Shown here piece by piece: positions 34,145 to 41,620 of a stretch of 64,000 nt of DNA. The notes beneath the pieces were generated by a model that ran no database searches, had not been told where the DNA came from, and saw only the letters and a list, made by a program, of their open reading frames with translations. The translations under genes and the position numbers were made by a program. Location: the NCBI RefSeq assembly GCF_009760405.1, contig NZ_WRPP01000004.1, forward strand, positions 248,001 to 312,000, in the 5' to 3' direction. Source of the stretch: Nocardia terrae. Lineage in GTDB: Bacteria > Actinomycetota > Actinomycetes > Mycobacteriales > Mycobacteriaceae. The first letter of the stretch is position 1, and each line of letters opens with the position of its first letter.

Positions 34145-34768
34145 GTGGCTGTTTACACGCTGCCTGAACTTGATTACGACTACAGCGCCCTGGAGCCCTT
34201 CATCTCCGGGCAGATCAACGAGATCCACCACACCAAGCACCACGCGGCCTACGTCGCCGGTGTCAATGCGGCCCTCGAGAAGCTGGAGGAGGCGCGTGCC
34301 AAGGACGACCACGCCGCCATCTTCCTGAACGAGAAGAACCTCGCGTTCCACCTCGGCGGCCACGTGAACCACTCCATCTGGTGGAAGAGCCTGTCCAAGG
34401 ACGGCGGCGACAAGCCGGTCGGCGATCTGGGCTCGGCCATCGACGAGGAGTTCGGCTCCTTCGACAAGTTCGTCGCGCAATTCTCGGCGGCCGCCAACGG
34501 CCTGCAGGGCTCGGGCTGGGCGTGGCTGGGCTACGACACCCTGGGCAACAAGCTGCTCACCTTCCAGCTGACCGACCAGCAGGGCAACGTGCCGCTCGGC
34601 ATCATCCCGCTGCTCGGCCTGGACATGTGGGAGCACGCCTTCTACCTGCAGTACAAGAACGTCAAGGCGGACTACGTCAAGGCGTTCTGGAACGTCGTGA
34701 ACTGGGCCGAAATCCAGGAGCGCTACACCAAGGCCGTCGCCCAGGGTAAGGGCCTGATCTTCGGCTGA
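34145..34768 (+). CDS. sodA: superoxide dismutase, Fe/Mn family, predicted manganese form
   Basis: Converts superoxide to oxygen and hydrogen peroxide. The 207 residues equal the length of M. tuberculosis SodA, and the metal ligands are H28, H76, D160 and H164. Position 145 is glutamine (TDQQGN), whereas the iron enzyme of M. tuberculosis has histidine there; glutamine marks the manganese form. There is no signal peptide. The GTG start (34145) has GAAAGGGA upstream. A strong terminator follows. Two genes downstream is a Mn-riboswitch-controlled transporter. Confidence 0.95.
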   Translation: MAVYTLPELDYDYSALEPFISGQINEIHHTKHHAAYVAGVNAALEKLEEARAKDDHAAIFLNEKNLAFHLGGHVNHSIWWKSLSKDGGDKPVGDLGSAIDEEFGSFDKFVAQFSAAANGLQGSGWAWLGYDTLGNKLLTFQLTDQQGNVPLGIIPLLGLDMWEHAFYLQYKNVKADYVKAFWNVVNWAEIQERYTKAVAQGKGLIFG

Positions 34769-34809
34769 TTGCCCGAGTCGGGGTTTCGTACACCCGATCT
34801 CCGGTTATT

Positions 34810-34847
34810 CGAAAGACCCGTGGACCACTCGGTTCGCGGGTCTTTCG
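34810..34847 (+). terminator. hairpin terminator after sodA
   Basis: CGAAAGACCCG and CGGGTCTTTCG form a perfect 11-base stem around a 16-base loop, about 40 bases after the sodA stop. Confidence 0.8.
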
Positions 34848-34972
34848 CATTTCGAGAGGCCGGGTGCTAGCACTCTTTGGTACTTGTGTGCCAGTTCTAT
34901 TCGGGTACAACCTGGTGTTCACACTGGCAACATTGGGCACAGCCGCCCCCTGGAGGGTTCGGGAGGCACATC

Positions 34973-35494
34973 ATGAGTGATCAGATCGGCGTCATGCCGT
35001 TCCATGCGCGCGGCTCGCTGCAGGGTTTCGTGATCTCCGGCCGATGGCCGGATTCCACCAAGGAATGGGCGCAGGTGCTGGTGCTCGCGGTGCGGGTGGC
35101 CGGACTGCCGGGACTGTTGCCGACCTCGACGGTGTTCGGGGCGCGCGAGGAGCTGCCCGAGGATCCGGATCCGGCGATGGTGGGCCTGGTGATCGCCGAG
35201 GGCACGGTGCTCGGCACCGAAGGGTTGCAGCCGGGCATGTTTGCCGGACATGTGCCACCGGCGTTGATCATGCTGCACCCGCCGCGCGAGACGCGGCCCT
35301 CGCTGCCCGAGTGCGCGGGCGCGGCCTCCGGGTGCCTGCTGCTGCCGGGCCTGCCGCACCTAGGACTGGAACATCGGGCGGCCTGGGTGGAAACCGACAG
35401 CGACGGCACGGTGACCTCGATGGTTTCGCGAGTGGGCGTGAATCCGATCAGCGATCCCGACACCGCGGTTCTGGCCATGCTGCTGGCCGCGTAA
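34973..35494 (+). CDS. conserved hypothetical protein (Rv3847-like)
   Basis: A 173-residue soluble protein found next to sodA in mycobacteria as well. It starts MSDQIGVMPFHARGSLQGF and alternates strands and loops without membrane segments; I do not recognise a domain. GGGAGG lies before the ATG at good spacing. Conserved position beside sodA suggests, without proof, a link to oxidative stress or metal use. A 7-base inverted repeat (TGCCAGT at 34889, ACTGGCA at 34923) is found in its leader. Confidence 0.72.
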   Translation: MSDQIGVMPFHARGSLQGFVISGRWPDSTKEWAQVLVLAVRVAGLPGLLPTSTVFGAREELPEDPDPAMVGLVIAEGTVLGTEGLQPGMFAGHVPPALIMLHPPRETRPSLPECAGAASGCLLLPGLPHLGLEHRAAWVETDSDGTVTSMVSRVGVNPISDPDTAVLAMLLAA

Positions 35495-35593
35495 GGGTAC
35501 CCGAAACCTTCCGGCAGCATCGCCAAACTTATTGCGCGCATTGCGATTTGGGCGACAGTCGTTTGCACGCGCCCGGTTTGCCGGAGTAGCATG

Positions 35594-35702
35594 GCCTTGA
35601 GCGAAGGGGAGTAGCCCCCAATCACGCCGTCGACATACTGATCCTTCCCGGGTCCGGCGCGTGAACCGGATCGAATCCGGTGGGCGAGACCTTCGGCCGA
35701 TG
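35594..35702 (+). promoter_or_regulatory. yybP-ykoY manganese riboswitch
   Basis: The leader has the family hallmarks in order: GAAGGGGAGTAG at about 35603-35614 (left half of the metal-binding junction), a central hairpin region with TCCGG/CCGGA pairings, and GGGCGAGACCTT at 35682-35693 (right half). This class binds Mn2+ at the interface of two loops and turns on exporter genes. It directly precedes a Gdt1/TMEM165-type transporter, a known target type. A 10-base perfect hairpin at 35730-35758 lies between riboswitch and start codon and may be the expression platform. Confidence 0.88.
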
Positions 35703-35729
35703 AAAACCAAACCGATTGACCGGTGCGGT

Positions 35730-35758
35730 GTCGGCTGAAGCGTCCGCATTCAGCCGAC
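35730..35758 (+). promoter_or_regulatory. hairpin between riboswitch and start codon, probable expression platform
   Basis: GTCGGCTGAA and TTCAGCCGAC pair over 10 bases with a 9-base loop, 27 bases before the ATG. It could act as terminator or anti-terminator in response to the upstream aptamer. There is no U-run, so a translational or Rho-linked mode is possible. Confidence 0.5.
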
Positions 35759-35785
35759 AGGCCGGAGACCTGGGAGCAGACCTTC

Positions 35786-36523
35786 ATGATCGCCACGATA
35801 TTGCTGAGCTTCGGCGTGCTCTTCCTCGCCGAACTGGGCGATAAATCGCAACTCATGGCCTTGACGTTCGCGCTGCGTTACCGCTGGTGGGTGGTGCTGT
35901 CCGGCATCACGGTCGCCAGCATTCTGGTGAACCTGATCGCCGTCGGCGTCGGCCATTTCCTCGGCGCGGCCCTGCCGACCGGCGTCATCTCCGTGTTCGC
36001 CGCGGCCACCCTCCTCGGCGTCGGACTCTGGACCCTGCGCGAGACCCTGCCGTCGAACTCGACGGGCGAGACCGAAGAGGTTGTGTCGCAGCCCAAGTCG
36101 CGCAATGCGTTCCTGGTCGTGGTGTCGGCGTTCCTGCTGGCCGAGCTCGGCGACCGGACCATGTTCGCCACCATGGCCCTGGCCACCAAGAACGGCTGGG
36201 TCGCGGTGTGGATCGGCTCGGTGGCGGGCATGGTGGCCGCGGGCGGGCTGGCCATCCTGATCGGCGTCACCATCGGCAAGCACATTCCGGAGCGGACCAT
36301 CGCGGTCTGCTCGGGCCTGTTGTTCCTGTACTTCGGCGCGCTGACGCTGCTGGAGACCTTCGCCCACGGCCTGGGCACCCCGGTGGGCGCGGTGCTGGCG
36401 CTGGCGCTGCCCGCGCTGGCGGGCGGCATCTTGGTCCTGCTGAGCCGCCGCGGCGCGGAACCCTCAGTCGCCGAGCACGGTGTCGCCGAACAGTTCTCCG
36501 CTACGCCGCACGAGGTCCAGTAG
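35786..36523 (+). CDS. TMEM165/GDT1 family cation transporter, probable Mn2+ exporter
   Basis: A 245-residue membrane protein with six to seven helices in two halves, each carrying the family motif: AELGDKSQLM (helix 1) and AELGDRTMFATM (second half). These acidic motifs bind the cation. GDT1-type proteins move Mn2+ or Ca2+; here the yybP-ykoY riboswitch upstream argues for manganese efflux. The ATG at 35786 has GGGAG upstream. Its last 60 bases overlap tail-to-tail with the convergent TetR gene. Confidence 0.9.
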   Translation: MIATILLSFGVLFLAELGDKSQLMALTFALRYRWWVVLSGITVASILVNLIAVGVGHFLGAALPTGVISVFAAATLLGVGLWTLRETLPSNSTGETEEVVSQPKSRNAFLVVVSAFLLAELGDRTMFATMALATKNGWVAVWIGSVAGMVAAGGLAILIGVTIGKHIPERTIAVCSGLLFLYFGALTLLETFAHGLGTPVGAVLALALPALAGGILVLLSRRGAEPSVAEHGVAEQFSATPHEVQ

Positions 36524-37102
36524 CGGCTCCCGCAATTCGCGCAGCCCGTCCAGGTCGCCGACCGCGATGCGCGCGGTGACCATGGCGCTCAGCGCCGCGA
36601 CCAGGGTCTGGCACGCGAAGCGCTGGGACTCGGTGTCCGCGCCGAGCACATCGGCGACCATGGCCACGAAGGTCTCCTGCAGCTGGGTGCGGCGGGCGAT
36701 GGCCTCCGGGCCGACGGCGTAGACCTCGACGAGAAACAAACGGGCGTAAGCGGGTTGGCCGGCCAGCGCCTCCAGGTACGCGCCCAGCAGGCGGCCCATC
36801 CGTTCCGTGCGGGTCTCGCCGTCGAATTCCGCGCCCGTCGCCGCGAGGACTCCGGTCAGCATGAGCTCCACCGCACGCTCGTAGGCGGCCTCGAAACAGT
36901 CCTCCTTGGAACGGAATTGCTCGTAGAAGGTCTCGCGGGAGACGCCGGCCCGTTTGATGACCGCGGCGACCGGCGTTCCCACATAACCGTTCTCGGTCAT
37001 CGCCTCGGCCATGGCGAGCAGGATGCGGTCGCGCTGCGCGGCGACGACGGTCTCCCGGGGGAGGCCGTGGCGGCCGCGGGGCAGTTGGCGGGTTGCGGGC
37101 AT
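36464..37102 (-). CDS. TetR-family transcriptional regulator
   Basis: A 212-residue repressor-type protein. The helix-turn-helix lies at about residues 20-65 (AMAEAMTENGYVGTPVAAVIKRAGVSRETFYEQFRSKEDCF when read across), followed by a helical ligand-binding domain with AYLEALAGQPAYARLFLVEVYAVG. I took the ATG at 37102, with GGAG eight bases upstream. It follows the SDR gene by 26 bases in the same direction, so it probably controls its own operon through the palindrome at 38060-38075. Its 3' end overlaps the transporter gene by 60 bases. Confidence 0.9.
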   Translation of the reverse strand: MPATRQLPRGRHGLPRETVVAAQRDRILLAMAEAMTENGYVGTPVAAVIKRAGVSRETFYEQFRSKEDCFEAAYERAVELMLTGVLAATGAEFDGETRTERMGRLLGAYLEALAGQPAYARLFLVEVYAVGPEAIARRTQLQETFVAMVADVLGADTESQRFACQTLVAALSAMVTARIAVGDLDGLRELREPLLDLVRRSGELFGDTVLGD

Positions 37103-37128
37103 AGGCGGGACTCCATTGGCCGGTGCGT

Positions 37129-38037
37129 TCAGGCGAGCTTTCTCATTCTGCGGGGTCGGGCCGGTTGTTCGGTGGTGAAGCCGGTCGGTTCGGTGCGCGC
37201 GATCTCCAATCCGCCCGCGACGCCGCCGCGCAGCGAGTAGTCGACCAGGAGCTGAGCCAGCGGGCGACACCACAGCACCATGCTCACCCAGTAGGGCGAG
37301 ACGATGCGGCGGGAGCGGCGGGCCAGGGCCCGTTCACAGGCGTCGATGGCCGGACCCAGCGGCGCGATGCCGGACACCGTGGAACGGCCCAGGATGCTGC
37401 GGGCCGCCTCGGTGCCGAAACCGCGGCTGGTCATCTCGGTGTCGAGTTCGGCGAAGTAGGCCATGCCGACCCGGGCCCCGGTGTGGCGCAATTCGATGCG
37501 CAGGGTGTCGCCGAGCGCCTCCACGGCCGCCTTGGAGGCGCTGTAGGCCCCGGCCAGGGGTAGGTGGATCGCGGCGGCCAGCGAGGAGATGAGCAGGACG
37601 TAACCGTCGCGGTGCGCGAGGTGGGGCCCGGCGGCGCGCAGCGTGTAGTAGACGCCGAGGACATTGACCGTGAGGGTCTCCTCCAGGACGGTGGGGTCAC
37701 CGCTGAGCAGCGAGAGTTGCCGGGCGATACCGGCATTGCACACGACGGCGTCCAGGCCGCCCAGTTCGGCGGTGAGGGAATTGACCACCCGCTGCACCTG
37801 GGCCGGATCGCCGATATCGCAGTAGCGCCAGGGCGCGTCACCGCAGTCGGCCGCGACCTGGGCCAGCAACGTCTCCTCGATGCCGAGCAGGGCGACGCGC
37901 GCCCCGTGGTGGTGCAGCTGCCGGGCCAGGGCGGCACCGATCCCCCGGGCCGCGCCGGTGATCAGGATGCGTTTGCCGGCCACGCGCGGGGCCGAACGTC
38001 GAAATCCGCGGCGATGACCGGCCGCGCTGGCATTCAT
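37129..38037 (-). CDS. short-chain dehydrogenase/reductase
   Basis: A 302-residue NAD(P)-dependent oxidoreductase. The cofactor motif ITGAARGIG follows a basic N-terminal stretch, then CNAG, the catalytic serine in LISSLAAA and the YSASK motif with Tyr and Lys. The C-terminal 60 residues, beyond the normal fold, include a hydrophobic segment (YWVSMVLWCRPLAQLLV) that may attach it to the membrane. No ribosome binding site precedes the ATG; TAGTTT lies about nine bases upstream, compatible with a leaderless mRNA. It is the first gene of an SDR-TetR operon; the substrate is probably lipid-like, by family habit only. Confidence 0.88.
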   Translation of the reverse strand: MNASAAGHRRGFRRSAPRVAGKRILITGAARGIGAALARQLHHHGARVALLGIEETLLAQVAADCGDAPWRYCDIGDPAQVQRVVNSLTAELGGLDAVVCNAGIARQLSLLSGDPTVLEETLTVNVLGVYYTLRAAGPHLAHRDGYVLLISSLAAAIHLPLAGAYSASKAAVEALGDTLRIELRHTGARVGMAYFAELDTEMTSRGFGTEAARSILGRSTVSGIAPLGPAIDACERALARRSRRIVSPYWVSMVLWCRPLAQLLVDYSLRGGVAGGLEIARTEPTGFTTEQPARPRRMRKLA

Positions 38038-38059
38038 GTATGCGAAACTACCACTTAGA

Positions 38060-38075
38060 CGAACACCCGTGTTCG
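38060..38075. promoter_or_regulatory. palindrome, candidate TetR operator
   Basis: CGAACAC-CC-GTGTTCG is a perfect 7-base inverted repeat 22 bases upstream of the SDR start, about where the -35 region of a leaderless promoter would be. TetR proteins commonly bind such sites to control their own operon. Confidence 0.6.
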
Positions 38076-38182
38076 CAAATCTTGCGAGCAACCCCTCGCA
38101 GGGCACGCGCCCGCCCCCGCTATCGTGCCTATTGACGGAGGGCCAGTGAGAGGGCCGTCCACAGTCGAGAGGACCAATCACC

Positions 38183-38950
38183 GTGGAGATTTCGGGCTCC
38201 GCCGCCATTGTCACCGGAGGTGCGTCCGGTCTGGGTGCGGCCACCGCCAAGCGCTTCGCCGACCTGGGCGCGACCGTGTTCGGCCTGGATCTGGCTCAGT
38301 CCATCGAGCGCGCGGGCGACAGCGTCCCCGCCGGTGTCACCCTCATCCCGACCGACGTCACCAGCGGTGACGAGGTGGCCGCCGCGGTCGCCAAGGTCGT
38401 GGAATCCGGTGTGCCGCTGCGCATCGTCGTCAACTGCGCGGGCGTCGGCTGGGCGGGACGCATCCTGTCCAAGAACGGCCCGCACGACCTCGAGCTGTTC
38501 CGCACGGTGATCACCGTGAACCTGCTGGGCTCCTTCAATGTCATGCGCCTGGCCGCCGACGCGATCGCCAAGACCGAGCCGGTCGACGAGTACGGCCAGC
38601 GCGGCGTCATCATCAACACCGCGTCGGTCGCGGCGTTCGAGGGCCAGATCGGCCAGATCGCCTACTCCGCCTCCAAGGGCGGCGTCACGGGCATGACCGT
38701 TCCGGCCGCGCGCGACCTGGCGCAGTTCGGCATTCGCGTGAACACCATCGCCCCCGGCACCGTCGACACCCCGATGCTCGCCCACGTCACGGAGGAGTAC
38801 CGCAAGAGCCTCGAAGCCGGAATCCCGTTCCCGTCGCGCCTGGGCCGCCCGGACGAGTACGCGCAGCTGGCCCAGTACATCACCGAGCACGACTACCTGA
38901 ACGGCGAGACCATCCGCATGGACGGCGCTCTCCGCATGGCTCCGCGCTGA
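38183..38950 (+). CDS. SDR-family dehydrogenase, 3-hydroxyacyl-CoA dehydrogenase type
   Basis: A 255-residue short-chain dehydrogenase that resembles type II 3-hydroxyacyl-CoA/17-beta-hydroxysteroid dehydrogenases (HSD10 group). The N-terminus has IVTGGASGLGAATAKRF with the Asp of FGLDLA (NAD preference), VNCAGVGWAGR, the catalytic serine in NTASVAAFEGQ and YSASKGG. The C-terminus is NGETIRMDGALRMAP. Such enzymes act in fatty-acid or steroid side-chain beta-oxidation. The GTG start has AGAGGA upstream. It is divergent from the SDR-TetR operon, so the palindrome in between may affect it too. Confidence 0.9.
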   Translation: MEISGSAAIVTGGASGLGAATAKRFADLGATVFGLDLAQSIERAGDSVPAGVTLIPTDVTSGDEVAAAVAKVVESGVPLRIVVNCAGVGWAGRILSKNGPHDLELFRTVITVNLLGSFNVMRLAADAIAKTEPVDEYGQRGVIINTASVAAFEGQIGQIAYSASKGGVTGMTVPAARDLAQFGIRVNTIAPGTVDTPMLAHVTEEYRKSLEAGIPFPSRLGRPDEYAQLAQYITEHDYLNGETIRMDGALRMAPR

Positions 38951-38987
38951 CGCTGGGTCTTGGGGTTTCACCCCCCAAACCCCCACA

Positions 38988-39030
38988 AGGGAAGCCGGGG
39001 GCGTTGCCCCCGGACCCCCGATAGACGACG
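38988..39030 (+). repeat. GC-rich terminator-like repeat (copy A)
   Basis: CCGGGGGC-GTT-GCCCCCGG followed by ACCCCCGA forms a compact hairpin after the dehydrogenase gene. A near copy with the same right flank (GGACCCC) is found at 51362-51380, and a related one at 47421. Confidence 0.6.
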
Positions 39031-39078
39031 GGACCCGCACCTCAGGGGTCCCGGGACGCCTTCGGACCCCCAAAAGAC

Positions 39079-39112
39079 AACAGGGCCCGCACCTTTCGGT
39101 GCGGGCCCTGTT
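39079..39112. terminator. strong bidirectional terminator
   Basis: AACAGGGCCCGCACC and GGTGCGGGCCCTGTT form a perfect 15-base stem with a TTTC loop between the convergent dehydrogenase and cspA genes. Confidence 0.88.
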
Positions 39113-39149
39113 ACTTAGGCTTTGACGGCGCGAGAGCCGCTACAAGACC

Positions 39150-39350
39150 TCAGTGAGGACGGACGGCCGCGGCCTGCGGGCCCTTCTTGCCCTCGGTGAT
39201 CTCGAAGGAGACCGACTGGCCCTCTTCGAGCTGCTTGTAGCCGTTGCCCTCGATCTCCGAGTAGTGGACGAAAACGTCGGGGCCGTCTTCGCGGGCGATG
39301 AAGCCGTAGCCCTTCTCCGCGTTGAACCACTTGACGGTGCCCTGAACCAT
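39150..39350 (-). CDS. cspA: cold-shock protein
   Basis: A 66-residue single cold-shock domain, an RNA chaperone. It begins MVQGTVKWFNAEKGYGFI with RNP1 (KGYGFI) and continues with RNP2 (VFVHY) and the C-terminal EGKKGPQAA. AGGAGAAGG precedes the ATG. The frame extends upstream through the leader but has no family similarity there. A leader of up to about 250 bases precedes it, typical for cold-shock genes. Confidence 0.95.
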   Translation of the reverse strand: MVQGTVKWFNAEKGYGFIAREDGPDVFVHYSEIEGNGYKQLEEGQSVSFEITEGKKGPQAAAVRPH

Positions 39351-39617
39351 TACCTTCTCCTGACGAGGTGTTTCTTTTGTTGCGTGGGCGTCACGGTCGC
39401 GACACCCGGGGTCGATCAGAAGGCGGCTTACAACTTGCTCAGCAAGGTGAAGCGACGCCCGCACAATGTTCCGCGCGAGCATGTTGAACACGAACACGAA
39501 AAACTTACGACCAAGACGTACAACGTACGCGTCCGCGAGGAGTTCCCGAAATCGCCGCGAGATGTGGATCGTCACATTTGCGACAAAACGCTATGACCGA
39601 TTCCCGCTTGCTATAGG
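39351..39617 (-). promoter_or_regulatory. long leader region of cspA
   Basis: The 267 bases between the cspA start and the htpG terminator have no supported gene and are clearly richer in A/T than the surroundings. They probably hold promoter and a structured 5' leader; a small inverted repeat (CGTAC-AA-CGTACG region near 39517-39529) and a direct repeat CGTGTTCGTGTTC on the transcript strand are visible. Confidence 0.45.
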
Positions 39618-39650
39618 TCGGGCTCCTGCGGTTTTGCCGCAGGAGCCCGA
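39618..39650 (-). terminator. hairpin terminator after htpG
   Basis: GGGCTCCTGCGG and CCGCAGGAGCCC pair over 12 bases, extended by two more pairs, around a TTTTG loop, 15 bases beyond the htpG stop. Confidence 0.82.
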
Positions 39651-39664
39651 TCGGAGCCCGAATC

Positions 39665-41620
39665 TCAGAGCGTGCGGGTCAGGCGGTCGGCCAGGATTCG
39701 CGCGAAGTGCGCGGGATCCTTCAGCTCGCCGCCCTCGGCCAGAACGGCCGTGCCGTAGAGCAATTCGGCGGTCTCGGTCAGCGCCTCGGGCTTCTCGGCG
39801 TCGTCCTTGACCGCCGCGTACGCGTCGCGCAGACCGGTGACGAGCGCGTGCGTCGGGTTCAGTTCGAGGATGCGCTTGCTGTGCGGCAGCTCCTGACCGG
39901 AGGCGCGGTACATGCGCTCGAGCATCGGAGTGAAATCGAACACATCACCCACGATGCAAGCCGGGGAGGTGGTGAGCCGGTTGGTCAGGCGCACCTCCTT
40001 CACGTCCGCGTCGAGCACGCCCTGCAGCCAGCCCAGGACATCGGAGAAGTCCTTGGTCTGCTGCTCGCGCAGCGCCTCGGACTCCTTCTTCTCGTCCTCG
40101 GACTCCAGGTCCACCTCGCCCTTGGCGATGGAGACGATGGGCTTGCCCTCGAACTCGGTGACCGCGCCGACCCACATCTCGTCGACCGGGTCGGTCAGCA
40201 CCAGCACCTCGAGGCCCTTGGCCTTGAACGCCTCGATGTGCGGGGAGTTCTCGATCTGCTGACGGGTCTCGCCGGTCATGTAGTAGATGGCCGACTGGGA
40301 CTCCGGCATCCGCTCGACGTACTCGGCCAGCGAGGTCTGCTCGGTCTCCGAATGCGTGGACGCGAAAGCCGAGACGCCCAGGATGGTTTCGCGGTTGTCC
40401 GGGTCGGACAGCAGGCCCTCCTTGAGGACCCGGCCGAATTCCTTCCAGAACTCCCAGTACTTGGTCTTGTCCTCGGCGTTGCGCAGGTCCTTGACCGTGG
40501 ACAGCACCTTGCGCACCAGGCGCTTGCGGATCATCTGGATCTGGCGGTCCTGCTGCAGGATCTCGCGAGAGACATTGAGCGACAGGTCCTGCGCGTCCAC
40601 CACGCCCTTGACGAAGCGCAGATACTCGGGCATCAGCTCTTCGCAGTTGTCCATGATGAACACCCGGCGCACGTACAGCTGGACGCCGCGCTTGTGCTCA
40701 CGGGTGAACAGGTCGAACGGCGCGTGCGACGGAATGAACAGCAGCGCCTGGTATTCGAAGGTGCCCTCGGCCTTCATGGGGATGATCTCGAGCGGATCGT
40801 CCCAGGCGTGCGAGACGTGCTTGTAGAACTCGGTGTACTCCTCGTCGGAGACCTCCGAGCGCGGGCGGGTCCACAGCGCCTTCTGCGAATTCAGCGTCTG
40901 GGTCTCGACCAGGGTCTTCTCGGTCTTGTCCTCGCCCTCGCCGTCCATGACGGTGCGCTCGACATCCATGCGGATGGGCCAGGCGATGAAATCCGAGTAC
41001 TTCTTGACGATTTCGCGGAGCTTCCACTCCTGCGTGTAGTCGAAGAGGTGGTCCTCGTCGTCGGAAGGCTTGAGGTGCAGCGACACCGAGGTGCCCTGCG
41101 GGGCGTCGTCGAGTTCCTCGATCGAATAGGTGGGACTGCCCGCCTCGGATTCCCAGCGGGTGCCGGTGGGCTCGCCCGCCTTACGGGTGGTCAGGGTGAC
41201 CTTGTCGGCCACCATGAACGTCGAGTAGAAGCCGATGCCGAACTGGCCGATCAGCTCCTCGGCCTGCTGGTCGTCCGGTTTGGCCTCCAGCAGCTGCTTG
41301 CGCAGCGCGGCGGTACCCGACTTGGCCAGCGTGCCGATCAGGTCCACGACCTCGGCCCGCGACATGCCGATGCCGTTGTCCCGCACGGTGAGCACGCGGT
41401 TGTCGCGGTCGACCTCGAGCTCGATGTGCAGATCGGAGGTGTCGGCTTGCAGGTCCTTGTCGCGGTAGGTCTCCAGACGCAGCTTGTCCAGCGCGTCGGA
41501 GGCATTGGAGACCAACTCCCGCAGGAAGGTGTCCTTGTTCGAATACACCGAGTGAATCATCAGCTCCAGCAGCTGATGGGTCTCGGCCTGAAACTCCAGG
41601 TGTTCGATGTGTTCGGTCAC
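39665..41620 (-). CDS. htpG: molecular chaperone HtpG (Hsp90)
   Basis: The bacterial Hsp90 homologue, 651 residues, an ATP-dependent chaperone acting as a dimer. The N-terminal GHKL ATPase domain shows [21 protein letters not shown] and [10 protein letters not shown]; the middle domain has [11 protein letters not shown] and the catalytic arginine region [13 protein letters not shown]; the C-terminal dimerisation part ends normally with [10 protein letters not shown]. Start is GTG, overlapping the stop of the RecB-like nuclease gene by four bases, so the two are coupled. No heat-shock operator (CIRCE or HAIR) is obvious near it. Confidence 0.97.

Noticed and set aside
34865..34895. CIRCE-like heat-shock operator before the Rv3847-like gene
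   Set aside because: CTAGCACTC resembles the left half of CIRCE, but the right half does not match GAGTGCTAA.
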